Assembly: GCF_021739485.1 (NCBI RefSeq)
Contig: NZ_JAJFNK010000020.1
Coordinates: forward strand, 1-64,000
Source: Alicyclobacillus tolerans
Lineage (GTDB): Bacteria; Bacillota; Bacilli; Alicyclobacillales; Alicyclobacillaceae
Reading direction: 5' to 3'
DNA: 64,000 nucleotides
Within the stretch, counting starts at the first letter, position 1, and every line of letters starts with the position of its first letter. Below the pieces are notes generated by a model. That model did no database searches, was not told the DNA's origin, and was given only the letters and a program-made list of their open reading frames with translations. The translations under genes were made by a program, and so were the position numbers. Below, piece by piece: positions 16,872-25,705 of this stretch.

Positions 16872-17654
16872 GTGTTTGAAACCATCGATTACACCGTGAA
16901 AAACCAAGTGGGGACAATTGTCCTGAATCGGCCCCAGGTCATGAACGCCATCAACCTGCAGTTGCGAACGGAGTTGTACGAGGCGCTGAAATCGGCGGAG
17001 TCGGATTCTAACGTCAGGGCGCTTATTCTCACTGGCGTCGGAAAAGCCTTTTGCAGCGGACAGGACTTGAGTGAAGGAATCGCCATGCAACAGCCCTTGC
17101 ACCTGGGGGACCTTGTCCGGGAAAGCTACAACCTGCTCATTCAAAAGATGCAAAACATGCAAATTCCCATTATTGCAGCGATCAACGGAGCCGCAGCGGG
17201 AGCCGGCTTTGGGCTGGCGCTGGCTTGCGATGTGAGGTTCGCCAGTGCAGCGGCAAAGTTTACGATGGCTTTTAATAAAATTGGCTTGGCTCCAGATTCT
17301 GGGACAAGTTATTTTCTGTCCCGCATCGTCGGAGTGGCGAAAGCGCTCGAATGGACCTGGACCGCTGAGTCCATCACCGCTCAAACTGCCTTTGAGCAAG
17401 GTATTGTCAACCGCTTGACCGAACCGCAGGACCTGATGGAAGAAACCTATCGCTTTGCCGAACAGTTGGCGGCTGGACCGACTTTGGCACTGGGCTTAAC
17501 AAAGCAGGCGTTTTATGCTAATTTTTCATCGAGCTTGGAGGAAGCTTTGGAGCGGGAAGCTGCACTGCAAGAAATCGCCGGGCAAAGCCGCGATTTCCGG
17601 GAAGGGGTATCGGCCTTCCTGGAAAAGCGTAGACCCAACTATTTGGGACAGTAG
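16872..17654 (+). CDS. Enoyl-CoA hydratase/isomerase family protein
   Basis: 260 residues of the crotonase fold. The oxyanion-hole motifs are GVGKAFCSGQDLSEG near residue 60 and AINGAAAGAGFGLALACDVRFAS near 105. FCSGQDL resembles the PaaG-like isomerase group, but beta-oxidation hydratase is equally possible. GTG 16872 follows GAGAGGGG. A gene for an acyltransferase E2 starts 44 bases after its stop, so the two are likely cotranscribed. A cre-like site lies upstream. Confidence 0.9.
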   Translation: MFETIDYTVKNQVGTIVLNRPQVMNAINLQLRTELYEALKSAESDSNVRALILTGVGKAFCSGQDLSEGIAMQQPLHLGDLVRESYNLLIQKMQNMQIPIIAAINGAAAGAGFGLALACDVRFASAAAKFTMAFNKIGLAPDSGTSYFLSRIVGVAKALEWTWTAESITAQTAFEQGIVNRLTEPQDLMEETYRFAEQLAAGPTLALGLTKQAFYANFSSSLEEALEREAALQEIAGQSRDFREGVSAFLEKRRPNYLGQ

Positions 17655-17698
17655 ACATACGGAACGAGATGTGTCGAACACGAGGAGGAATTACCGGT

Positions 17699-19147
17699 AT
17701 GTCTGTTGAGTTTCGTTTGCCCGACAACGGCGAAGGTGTAGAAGAGGTTGAAATCGTTCGCTGGTTGGTTCAAGAGGGTGAGCACGTGCAGCAATCGGAT
17801 CCGATTGTTGAAGTTCAGACCAACAAGGCGTTGGTAGAACTGCCGGCGCCTGAAGCGGGATACATTGGCGAGATTGTGGCGCCAAGCGGTGTATTGGTCC
17901 GCGTGGGCGATTTGTTGGCTTTAATCGAAGAACGTCCGCTGACTCACCGTACTGCCCATCCGCCCATGGAGGGCGCCCACGAGTCGAGTGACGGCGACGA
18001 CGTCCAGGACCCGGGGGATGCGACGGACACAGCCGTGAAAACGGAGTTGACGCCGGGAGTGGAAGCAGTGCGCAGACCGAAAGCCACTCCCGCGGTGCGC
18101 AACTACGCCCGGGAGCTTGGGGTATCTCTGCGCGACATCCGTGGTTCGGGCCCAGGAGGGCGCATTCTGAGGACCGATATCGACCGTTACGTAGAAACGT
18201 TGAAGGCTGTGGAGAAATCGCGAAAGACCCGAGTGCTTGGGCCGGATGATGACGATTCGGTGCTGTGGTCCATTGCGCGCAAAGACCCGTCACGCGTGTT
18301 TAAGCGCGGGCCAAGCCGGCCGAGTGGAGGCCTTGCGGGTGACGTTTCTGTCACAGGTGGGAACTACGACGGGGATGAACAAGACGATTCTTTGAGCCGA
18401 CCGCTGTATTTGAACGAAGCCAAATCGGCCAACGATCCGGTACTGAGTTCCACCCGTGTCCCGTTTCGCGGTTTGCGTCGGGCAACGGCGGAAAACGTCA
18501 AACGTTCCGCTTTTAGCGCACCGCATGTGACGTCTTTTGACGAGTGCGATGCAGGGAACCTGGTCGAATTGAAAAACCGCTGGAATGACGAGTTAGAGCA
18601 AGAAGGGCAGCGGCTCAGTTACCTTCCGTTTATCGTGAAAGCCACTGTGTCTGCTTTAAAGAAGTTCCCTTACTTTAACGCGAGGCTGCACGAGGACGCG
18701 CAGGAAATTGAACTATTCTCCAGTTACAACATCGGGATCGCGGTGGATACTGCCGATGGCTTGGTGGTTCCAGTGATTAAGCACGCCGATCAGTTGTCCG
18801 TTCGCGAATTGGGCCAGGAGGTTTTTCGGCTCTCTACCCAGGCCAGAAACCGCACGCTGTCACCGGAAGATTTGAAGGGAAGCACGTTTTCGATCACGAA
18901 CATGGGCCCCATTGGCGGCATGTTTGTGACACCTATTCTCCATTATCCGGAAGTTGGAATTCTTGCGGTGCATCCGATTCAACGCAAGCCCGTGGTGCGC
19001 GGAGAGCAAATTGTCATTGGAGAAGTTCTTCCCATGTCGCTGTCGTTCGATCACCGCGTCATTGATGGGGTGACGTCGATCCGGTTTATGAACCACTTGA
19101 AGCGCATTATCGAACAACCGGATTTGTTGATGTTGGAACTTCGCTGA
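17699..19147 (+). CDS. 2-oxo acid dehydrogenase E2 (dihydrolipoyl acyltransferase), orphan
   Basis: 482 residues in the order lipoyl domain (EVQTNKALVELPAPEAG, lipoyl lysine near residue 43), acidic linker, peripheral subunit-binding domain (ATPAVRNYARELGVSLRDIRG), a second linker and the catalytic domain ending in SLSFDHRVIDG. It would transfer an acyl group to CoA in a 2-oxo acid dehydrogenase complex. E1 and E3 genes are absent from this operon; the neighbour is an enoyl-CoA hydratase, hinting at branched-chain or related acyl-CoA catabolism. ATG 17699 follows AGGAGG at 17683-17688. Confidence 0.93.
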   Translation: MSVEFRLPDNGEGVEEVEIVRWLVQEGEHVQQSDPIVEVQTNKALVELPAPEAGYIGEIVAPSGVLVRVGDLLALIEERPLTHRTAHPPMEGAHESSDGDDVQDPGDATDTAVKTELTPGVEAVRRPKATPAVRNYARELGVSLRDIRGSGPGGRILRTDIDRYVETLKAVEKSRKTRVLGPDDDDSVLWSIARKDPSRVFKRGPSRPSGGLAGDVSVTGGNYDGDEQDDSLSRPLYLNEAKSANDPVLSSTRVPFRGLRRATAENVKRSAFSAPHVTSFDECDAGNLVELKNRWNDELEQEGQRLSYLPFIVKATVSALKKFPYFNARLHEDAQEIELFSSYNIGIAVDTADGLVVPVIKHADQLSVRELGQEVFRLSTQARNRTLSPEDLKGSTFSITNMGPIGGMFVTPILHYPEVGILAVHPIQRKPVVRGEQIVIGEVLPMSLSFDHRVIDGVTSIRFMNHLKRIIEQPDLLMLELR

Positions 19148-19225
19148 GCCCATAGGCAATTTCTTCCGATGTGTGTTAGGATGAGAGGGTAGAACGATTT
19201 ACTTCGATAAAGGGTGAAAGCGCGC

Positions 19226-19513
19226 ATGCAGCTCGACAAGCTCCGCGATCGCTCACTGGATCAGTTGTTTGAGGCCATATTGAGCCTGGAAACCCCAGAT
19301 GAATGTTATCGTTTTTTTGACGATTTGTGTACCGTGGGAGAAATCAAATCCTTAGCTCAGCGCCTGCAGGTGGCGCGCATGCTCAAGGGCGGACAAACGT
19401 ACCACCAAATTGAGGTGGAAACCGGAGCCAGCACCGCGACAATCAGTCGTGTCAAACGGTGCTTAAATTACGGTTCGGACGGCTATTCGATGGTTCTGGC
19501 CCGGTTGAAATAG
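19226..19513 (+). CDS. yerC: TrpR-like protein YerC/YecD
   Basis: 95 residues. It has the TrpR-family helix-turn-helix: TVGEIKSLAQRLQVARML, then TYHQIEVETGASTATISRVKRCL. Function in Bacillus is poorly known; DNA binding is predicted. ATG 19226 lies 9 bases after AAGGGTGA. Its 3' end overlaps the convergent antiporter gene by 31 bases. Confidence 0.9.
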   Translation: MQLDKLRDRSLDQLFEAILSLETPDECYRFFDDLCTVGEIKSLAQRLQVARMLKGGQTYHQIEVETGASTATISRVKRCLNYGSDGYSMVLARLK

Positions 19514-20691
19514 TCGGCGTTTTGTGTGAGAGAAACGAATGCAATGGGTGTGACAAGACACGTCAGAATGGCCACCAAAATAATGGCCTGCGCCAGGAAT
19601 TGCGGGAGAGCGCCGATTCGGACCGCAATTTCTGCTGCGGCCACGGCCAAGCCCAGTCGAGCGGAGAGAAGGAACCCTCCAGCAACTGCAAACCGGGTGC
19701 CAAAGGAACGGGCCAGCTGCCATGCCGGAATCACCTTAACTGCGACTGCAGCGACAAGCAATACCGGCACCCACACCCAAAATGCAGAATCCCTAAATAG
19801 ACTGAATTGAAAACTTAACCCTACCGAAATAAAAAAAACCGGAATAAAAAATCCATAACCTAGACCGTGAAAGTAGTCTCTCAAGCGGTCCTTCGAAGCG
19901 AATGGCACCGCCGACACCAAGATTCCAGCTAAAAATGCGCCCAGGATGGGCTCCGATCCGGTAAAGTCTGCAAAGGCCCCAGCGGCAGCCAGCAAGGCGA
20001 CCGCCGCTCGTACGCGATTTTGCAAGTTTCCGGCGTATTTTCGCATGCTTGGAATCTTTTTTAGGCGTGTGACGAGAAAGTACATGGCTAACATAGCCGG
20101 CAAAATTGTCAACGCGATGAGAAAGTCGAGAAACTGACCGGTTGTCCGCAGACTCACAAAGTAAGAGACCAAGAGCATGGTAAACAAGTCGGCGAGCAAT
20201 GCGGACAGCAGCAAGGTTTGTCCATAGTTCGTGTGCAAAATCCCGGATTCTTCGAGAATCGGGAAAATTACACCTAGTGAAGTAGTAGCAAAAAGCAGTG
20301 TGACCATCATGACCTCGGAGTGGTCCGGGAAGAACCGGGATACAATCCAGCCCACTCCAAAGCTTAGGAGAAATGTTCCGAAAAAGATGGACAGGGCGGC
20401 CGCAAGCGGGTTTCTTTCCGAGTTTGACCAAGATTTTGGCTGCAAAGCTGCAACGTCCACTTCCATCCCGGATAAAAACATGAGAAACAAAAGACCCATT
20501 TCCCCAAGGTGAGACACCCAGTTGTACTCCGCATGGGTCAGATGTACAATCTGTCCGGTCTGCAACAGCAGTCCAAACAGCAAATACCCAACAGCGGTCG
20601 GCACCCGCAGGAGCGGAATCCGGCTTAGCGCCAGGCTAAACACGAACGATGCGATCACGATGATCAAGAACATTTGAATGGTACCCGTCAT
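19483..20691 (-). CDS. CPA2-family cation:proton antiporter (membrane domain only)
   Basis: 402 residues with about 12 membrane helices and the CPA2 pattern of RVPTAVGYLLFGLLL, EMGLLFLMFLSGMEVDVAAL and PILGAFLAGILVSAVPF. It should exchange Na+ or K+ for H+. Unlike the second CPA2 gene in the window (28173-29999) it has no RCK domain. ATG 20691 follows GGGAGGG. It diverges from the methyltransferase gene. Confidence 0.9.
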   Translation of the reverse strand: MTGTIQMFLIIVIASFVFSLALSRIPLLRVPTAVGYLLFGLLLQTGQIVHLTHAEYNWVSHLGEMGLLFLMFLSGMEVDVAALQPKSWSNSERNPLAAALSIFFGTFLLSFGVGWIVSRFFPDHSEVMMVTLLFATTSLGVIFPILEESGILHTNYGQTLLLSALLADLFTMLLVSYFVSLRTTGQFLDFLIALTILPAMLAMYFLVTRLKKIPSMRKYAGNLQNRVRAAVALLAAAGAFADFTGSEPILGAFLAGILVSAVPFASKDRLRDYFHGLGYGFFIPVFFISVGLSFQFSLFRDSAFWVWVPVLLVAAVAVKVIPAWQLARSFGTRFAVAGGFLLSARLGLAVAAAEIAVRIGALPQFLAQAIILVAILTCLVTPIAFVSLTQNADYFNRARTIE

Positions 20692-20821
20692 GCGGGGTCC
20701 CTCCCTTGCTGGCGGGGTTCCAACGAGATGGATTCGGACGTCTCGGGGTCGGACGAGATGGCCTGTCATTGATACCTATGACAGCGCAAGTATTTGTATG
20801 AACGCAAGGGGAGGGTGTGTG

Positions 20822-21466
20822 ATGCAAGGACTGGACCCGGTTGACTTTGACGACTTGCTGAGTCAGACCGAATGGAATCGTTCGCTCCAGAGAAGTTTAA
20901 TTCATTGGATAGGTGTGAACCATACCGATGAAGTGTTGGAAGCCGGTTGCGGTACCGGGAGATTTGTACTGCAACTGGCCCAGCGTGCCAAATGGGTGAC
21001 AGGGCTTGACCCGTCCAGTGAAATGGTTGAGCGGGCGAAACTGAACGCGCAGGACTTGAGTGTCGAAAACATCAATTTCGCGGTGGGCGACGTTCATCAA
21101 CTTGCGTTTCCAAAGGCCAGGTTCGACCTTGTCGTCGCATTAAATCAACTGTTCGCGTTCGAAGACGCCGAACGGGCGCTTTCCGAATTGGTGCGCGTCT
21201 GTCGCCCACAAGGACAAATTGTACTTTTAAATCCGGGACCCAACATGAATCCATGGGCTGTGCAGAGTTTCAGCGAAGTTCACAATTTGCGCGATTTTGA
21301 GCGGGATAGTTTGCTTTCGTTTGCCACTGCAGCCGCTCGCCATCCCCAGTTCGACGAACAGGCGATGGCTTCCATGGCTGAATCGGCAGGCGCGAAGGTC
21401 GCCGACGCGGTGGTTTTATTGGAAGGACTGGCTGTGGTCACGCAGTTGCTTCCTGAGGTGTCGTAG
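20822..21466 (+). CDS. SAM-dependent methyltransferase, class I
   Basis: 214 residues from ATG 20822, preceded by GGGGAGGG. The SAM loop VLEAGCGTGRFVLQLA is near residue 40, with LDPSSEMVE (acidic residue binding ribose), GDVHQLAFPKARFDLVVALNQL and a C-terminal cap. It resembles UbiE/type 11 methyltransferases but the substrate cannot be named. It stands alone. Confidence 0.85.
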   Translation: MQGLDPVDFDDLLSQTEWNRSLQRSLIHWIGVNHTDEVLEAGCGTGRFVLQLAQRAKWVTGLDPSSEMVERAKLNAQDLSVENINFAVGDVHQLAFPKARFDLVVALNQLFAFEDAERALSELVRVCRPQGQIVLLNPGPNMNPWAVQSFSEVHNLRDFERDSLLSFATAAARHPQFDEQAMASMAESAGAKVADAVVLLEGLAVVTQLLPEVS

Positions 21467-21694
21467 GTTGTGAAATCCGCCACCCGTTCGTTGCGAATTC
21501 CGCAACAGAAAAGAATTTTATAGTTTTATGTAGAATTTCAAATCGTGTCGTCAATAATATGCACAGAGGCCTTTGTTACCAATTTATGAACAGTGCTGAA
21601 ATGCGGGTTTACAGAATGGAGAAATCAGAATGTTAGTGGTAGACTGGCAAAGGGTTGTTGGGAAATCCAATTTGGAAGGGTTAGGAGAATGACT

Positions 21695-22477
21695 GTGAAG
21701 CTCTTAGAAAAAGTCCAGGAATTGGGGCAAATTTTACGCACTTCGAACGACCAAGTGGACTTTCACGAGGTGGCTGAGTACCTGAGTCGCGTGATGTCCT
21801 GTAATGTATATATAGTAGGGCGGAAAGGGAAGATCTTGGGTTACGGTGTCGCTGAACACGCCTTGACCGAAGAATGGCTGAAAATCATGACGCAGGAACA
21901 GCGCTTCCCTGGAGACTTTAACAAGCATTTGCTGCGCATTGAGCAGTCCGTGGCAAACCTGCAGGAGAAAGACCCGTTCTTTGTGTTCTCTCCAGATGAG
22001 AACGAGTCGTTCCGCAGCAAATACATCTCCATTGCGCCGGTAGTCGGAGCCAGGGAACGCCAAGGTACTTTAGTGTTTGCACGTTCTGCACACCCGTTTG
22101 ACGACGAAGACTTGGTATTGGCTGAGTACGGTGCAACGATTGTAGCTTTGGAAATTGTCCATGCCCGCCAGCAGAAGAAAGACGAAGAGGGCAGGTTGCA
22201 TGCCTTGGCCCACTTGGCCGTGGAATCCCTCAGCTTCTCCGAGCTGCAGGCTGCAAAGTACTTGATGGATGCGGTGGATACGGCTCAGGACGGCATCGTC
22301 GTGAGCAGCCAGATTGCCGACGAGCACGGCGTCACTCGTTCCGTCATTGTCAACAGCATTCGCAAGCTGGAGAGCGCAGGGACCATCGAAAGCCGCTCGC
22401 TGGGCATGAAGGGAACCCACATCCGGGTTCTGAATCCGTATATCGAAGAGGAAATCAACCGTCAATTTGACCGCTGA
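21695..22477 (+). CDS. codY: Global regulator CodY
   Basis: A GTP- and branched-chain-amino-acid-sensing repressor. It has an N-terminal GAF-like ligand domain and a C-terminal winged helix with SQIADEHGVTRSVIVNSIRK, then LESAGTIESRSLGMKGTHIR, nearly identical to Bacillus CodY. GTG 21695 gives MKLLEKVQ, which aligns with the start of the B. subtilis protein and lies 7 bases after AGGAG; ATG 21689 is only one base from that site. 260 residues. Unlike Bacillus, it is not next to the xerC-hslVU (codV-clpQY) genes. A hairpin terminator follows. Confidence 0.97.
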   Translation: MKLLEKVQELGQILRTSNDQVDFHEVAEYLSRVMSCNVYIVGRKGKILGYGVAEHALTEEWLKIMTQEQRFPGDFNKHLLRIEQSVANLQEKDPFFVFSPDENESFRSKYISIAPVVGARERQGTLVFARSAHPFDDEDLVLAEYGATIVALEIVHARQQKKDEEGRLHALAHLAVESLSFSELQAAKYLMDAVDTAQDGIVVSSQIADEHGVTRSVIVNSIRKLESAGTIESRSLGMKGTHIRVLNPYIEEEINRQFDR

Positions 22478-22541
22478 AGACATTCTGTGGTGAATGCCGG
22501 GGCGTGAACGTCCGGTTGTGAGTGTAAGATTGTGAATGGAA

Positions 22542-22582
22542 AAGGGGCTGTCCTGCAGTGTTCTGCGCATGGACAGCCCCTT
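22542..22582 (+). terminator. Terminator of codY
   Basis: AAGGGGCTGTCC (22542-22553) pairs perfectly with 22571-22582. The T-rich tail (GGTTTGTC) is weak. Confidence 0.7.
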
Positions 22583-22630
22583 GGTTTGTCGGAAAGGGGT
22601 TAGCCCTACGCCGAGGCCCACGCATTCGAG

Positions 22631-22713
22631 CCTCGGAGTTAGAGTTCTCAATTAGAGTCTCGGCGTTAGGTCTCGGAGATAGGGCCTTCGAATTAGGGTC
22701 TTGGCCTTTGGGC
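22631..22713. repeat. Degenerate tandem repeat, unit 12-15 bp
   Basis: About six drifting copies of a CTCGGNNTTAGGGT-like unit, for example CTCGGAGTTAGAGT, CTCGGCGTTAGGT and CTCGGAGATAGGGC. It lies between the codY terminator and the end of the dipeptidase gene. Confidence 0.7.
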
Positions 22714-22758
22714 CTCGCCTCGGCGCGGCATAGGACTTTTAAAGGTGTCGGAAGGCCT

Positions 22759-24135
22759 CTACTTCAACGTACCCGGTAAACCGGTCCAGTAGTAACACAA
22801 CGTGCGCAGTCCTTTATCAAAGTTCTCTAAGGAAAAGTGTTCATTCGGCGAATGGAAGTTCTCGGTGTTCAAGGCAAAACCCATGAGAACGGCAGGCATC
22901 TGGAGCAACGCTTGAAACGTCTCCACGATGGGGATGGAACCTCCCATCCGAATGAACGCCGCGGGGACTCCGTACGCCTGTTCATACGCCTTGGACGCCA
23001 AGGCAATAGCGGGGTGGTCAAAAGGGGTCACATACGGCCTGCCGCGATCGAGCAGGGTAACGTCGACTTCTGCCCCTGGCGGGGTGTGTGCGCGGATGTG
23101 GTTTGCAATCGCGCGTTGAATTTGTTCGGGGTCTTGGTCAGGAACGAGGCGGCACGTGATTTTGGCATGGGCTTCACTGGGAATAATGGTCTTGGTTCCT
23201 TCTCCTTCGAAGCCGCCGTACACGCCGTTGAGTTCCAATGTCGGGCGTACCCACGTCCGTTCTAACGCGGTAAATCCCGGCTCCCCGAACAGGTCTTTGA
23301 CGCCCAGTTCCTGTGCAAGAGCCGATTCACTTTGACCGAGAGTTGCAAATTCGCTGCGTTCCTCGTCCCTTAAAGCGCGGACGTCGTCGTAGAAACCCGG
23401 CACCGCAACGCGGCCTTCCTGATCGTGAAGGGATGCCAGAATTTGAACCAAGGCGTGAAGTGGATTTTGTACAGCGCCTCCGTAGATACCGGAATGCAAG
23501 TCGGCTTTTGGCCCTTTGACGTCGACTTGAAGCGCCGCGAGCCCGCGCAGCCCGTAGCATACAGACGGTTGATCCGGCCCGAGCATCGGGGTGTCGGAAA
23601 TGACGAGAATGTCCGCCTTCAGCTGGTCCTGGTGCGCCTCTACAAATTCAGGAAGGTGTAAGCTTCCAATCTCTTCTTCGCCTTCAAACAACAGTTTGAC
23701 GTTTATCGGAAGCGTCCCCGTGGTTTTGAACAAGGCCTCAAAGGCCTTGAGGTGCATGAAGACCTGTCCTTTGTCGTCGCTGGAACCGCGGGCGTAAATT
23801 TTTCCGTCGCGAATATCGGGCTCAAACGGCGGGGTTTCCCACAGGGAAAGGGGGTCGACTGGCTGAACGTCGTAATGGCCGTATACCAGTACGGTCGGCT
23901 GGTTTGGCGCGTGCAGGTAATCCGCATAGACTACCGGATGTCCGGCGGTGGGCATGACTTGGACGTTTTCAAACCCAATTTGTTCAGCCATAGAGGCGAT
24001 ATACTGCGCGCAATCCGCCACATCGGCTTTATGTTCAGGCAAAGTACTAATGCTCGGGTAACGCAACAGGTCCTTGAGTTGATTGAGGTGCTGTTCCCGG
24101 TGCTCCCGAAAGTACGTGTCAAACGATGTGCTCAT
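22759..24135 (-). CDS. M20 family dipeptidase / peptidase
   Basis: 458 residues of the two-zinc M20/ArgE-DapE-CPG2 type. Metal motifs are VYGHYDVQP, GSSDDKGQ, LLFEGEEEIGS and ISDTPM, with HSPNEHF near the C-terminus as the last ligand, and a dimerisation domain between. Annotated relatives are cytosolic dipeptidases. ATG 24135 follows GGAGG with an adequate spacer; the listed upstream extension is not needed. CodY-regulated peptide use would make sense, but no clear CodY box was found. Confidence 0.9.
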   Translation of the reverse strand: MSTSFDTYFREHREQHLNQLKDLLRYPSISTLPEHKADVADCAQYIASMAEQIGFENVQVMPTAGHPVVYADYLHAPNQPTVLVYGHYDVQPVDPLSLWETPPFEPDIRDGKIYARGSSDDKGQVFMHLKAFEALFKTTGTLPINVKLLFEGEEEIGSLHLPEFVEAHQDQLKADILVISDTPMLGPDQPSVCYGLRGLAALQVDVKGPKADLHSGIYGGAVQNPLHALVQILASLHDQEGRVAVPGFYDDVRALRDEERSEFATLGQSESALAQELGVKDLFGEPGFTALERTWVRPTLELNGVYGGFEGEGTKTIIPSEAHAKITCRLVPDQDPEQIQRAIANHIRAHTPPGAEVDVTLLDRGRPYVTPFDHPAIALASKAYEQAYGVPAAFIRMGGSIPIVETFQALLQMPAVLMGFALNTENFHSPNEHFSLENFDKGLRTLCYYWTGLPGTLK

Positions 24136-24281
24136 AGGGCTCCTCCTTCTCGTCGGTAGCATACCCAAATTATATCACTGACTAAGCAGCAGCCATGGGC
24201 TGGCGTACATGTCCTTGCCATGAATGAGGCATATAAAAGTGATGAGGCTGCGGAAACCAAGTACCGTCCCCACCAAGCCTT

Positions 24282-24310
24282 TTGTCAGAACCACCACGAG
24301 TCGCTATACT
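24282..24310 (+). promoter_or_regulatory. Sigma-A promoter of cysE, with a dyad around the -10
   Basis: -35 TTGTCA (24282-24287), 17-base spacer, -10 TATACT (24305-24310). ACCACGA (24293-24299) and its complement TCGTGGT (24318-24324) flank the -10, a possible operator. Confidence 0.75.
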
Positions 24311-24420
24311 GATGTTATCGTGGTTCAAAATTTTTATGGCGGCTCCGGTCGCCAGCGGTCCATGTCTACAATCATGCAGCGTGCAGACCTCTGCACGGCC
24401 GTAGAAAGAAGGGACTCTTC

Positions 24421-25281
24421 CTGGAAGACCATAACGTTATTGCAGAAAAGCTAAATTCCAACAGCTGTCGCTGGTTTCGGGGGAGGGCCTGCCACCCCGA
24501 ACCCGATGCGATTCGCCATATTCTCGTTTACGTAAGACAACTTCTGCTGCCCAATTACTACAAATCGATCGAACACAGTTCCCTCTTGGAATGTTTGGCA
24601 GAGTTGCACGGGATACTTACTGAGCAGATTCACCGCGCTACATTTCAATGCTGCATGGGTGATGCGACGCCAGAGACTAAGGCCCAAGCGGAAGCCACAG
24701 CCGATGCAGTCATCGCCAAGCTCCCCGCGGTTCAGGAGATGCTGTTTGAGGATGTCGTCGAGACGTACAACGGCGACCCTGCGGCTTCGGGTTACGATGA
24801 AATTATTTTGACGTATCCTGGGTTGTTGGCTTTGACTGTGTACCGGTTGGCACACGTCATGGTTGAAATTGGGATCCCGCTGTTGCCGCGGATGATGACC
24901 GAATACTCGCATCGCCTGACGGGCATCGACATTCATCCAGGAGCCAATATTGGACGCAGCATGATGATTGACCACGGCACGGGCATCGTGATCGGAGAAA
25001 CTGCCGACGTCGGGAACCACGTCAAGATCTATCAAGGCGTCACCATCGGGGCTCTGTATTTTCCGCGTGACGATTCGGGGTCGATGGTACGTCAAACCAA
25101 ACGCCACCCGACGGTGGAAGACTACGTCGTGTTGTATGCCAACGCGACCGTATTGGGCGGAGAGACCGTGATTGGGCACCACAGCGTCGTCGGGAGCAAC
25201 GCCTGGATTACAGAGAGCATACCGCCTTACTCCAAGGTGCTGTACCAAAACGAGAGCATTGTCAAAACGAAGAGTCTTTAA
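24421..25281 (+). CDS. cysE: Serine O-acetyltransferase (EpsC/SAT type), non-canonical start
   Basis: It acetylates L-serine for cysteine synthesis; cysK lies 27 kb away. The left-handed beta-helix repeats (IDIHPGANIGRSMMIDHGTG, IGETADVGNHVKIYQGVTIG) and the conserved catalytic His are clear. The first ATG/GTG/TTG of the frame is TTG 24586, but conserved-looking SAT N-terminal sequence (HPEPDAIRHILVYVRQLLLP) is encoded upstream in the same frame with no stop back to 24312. The likely start is CTG 24421, behind AGAAAGAAGGGA, or ATT 24439. That gives about 286 residues, near the normal 300 for this type. A strong promoter ends at 24310. No T-box was found. Confidence 0.88.
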   Translation: MEDHNVIAEKLNSNSCRWFRGRACHPEPDAIRHILVYVRQLLLPNYYKSIEHSSLLECLAELHGILTEQIHRATFQCCMGDATPETKAQAEATADAVIAKLPAVQEMLFEDVVETYNGDPAASGYDEIILTYPGLLALTVYRLAHVMVEIGIPLLPRMMTEYSHRLTGIDIHPGANIGRSMMIDHGTGIVIGETADVGNHVKIYQGVTIGALYFPRDDSGSMVRQTKRHPTVEDYVVLYANATVLGGETVIGHHSVVGSNAWITESIPPYSKVLYQNESIVKTKSL

Positions 25282-25312
25282 TCAGCTCAAACCTGTGCAT
25301 GGTGCCGCACTA

Positions 25313-25460
25313 TGAACAGAGTGTAAACTATGCAGGTTGGTGATCCGTGGATTGGGCACTGTTAGTGAACAGAGTGTGCACTATGCAGGTTCGTGACCTC
25401 GGGGTTGCGCACCGTTTATGAACAGAATGTGCATTCGCGGTTCCAGGTCTGCCACTCGGG
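25313..25460. repeat. 53-bp tandem repeat, about 2.8 copies
   Basis: Units begin with TGAACAGA at 25313, 25366 and 25419, exactly 53 bases apart; the third is shorter and more diverged. It follows the cysE stop and has no gene of its own. Confidence 0.85.
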
Positions 25461-25546
25461 GCAAAAGTCCTACAGACTGAGTGTCATAGGTCCCATGCTC
25501 AATGGCAGTACCGGTGCTATCATGAGAACAACCCTTAACCCCTTGT

Positions 25547-25572
25547 TGGCGCAGTCTGACGCGACTGCGCCA
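25547..25572. terminator. Hairpin between cysE and the 30-residue gene
   Basis: TGGCGCAGTC (25547-25556) pairs with 25563-25572 around a 6-base loop; CTTCTTTG follows on the plus strand. It may end transcripts from either side. Confidence 0.6.
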
Positions 25573-25593
25573 CTTCTTTGTCTACGCATGCCT

Positions 25594-25686
25594 TTATGAT
25601 GCGGGTTTACCATACGGGATGAGCAGCACAAACAACGCGAAAATGATGAGGAATACAATTGCCCAACGTTCCAGTCCGGCCGCCAT
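25594..25686 (-). CDS. 30-residue single-span membrane protein
   Basis: Starts at ATG 25686 behind a near-perfect AAAGGAGG and encodes MAAGLERWAIVFLIIFALFV plus ten residues. One hydrophobic helix covers nearly the whole length, ending PYGKPAS. It resembles in style the small sporulation-associated YjcZ/SscA membrane peptides, but it lacks their glycine-rich start, so identity is not claimed. A 15-bp tandem array lies immediately upstream, where its promoter should be. Confidence 0.7.
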   Translation of the reverse strand: MAAGLERWAIVFLIIFALFVLLIPYGKPAS

Positions 25687-25705
25687 GTAACATCCTCCTT
25701 TAATA

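Noticed and set aside
24136..24420. T-box before cysE
   Set aside because: No GGGTGG T-box sequence or terminator pair is present.
24224..24454. 76-residue frame over the cysE 5' end
   Set aside because: It overlaps the cysE promoter and the cysE frame and has no start signal.
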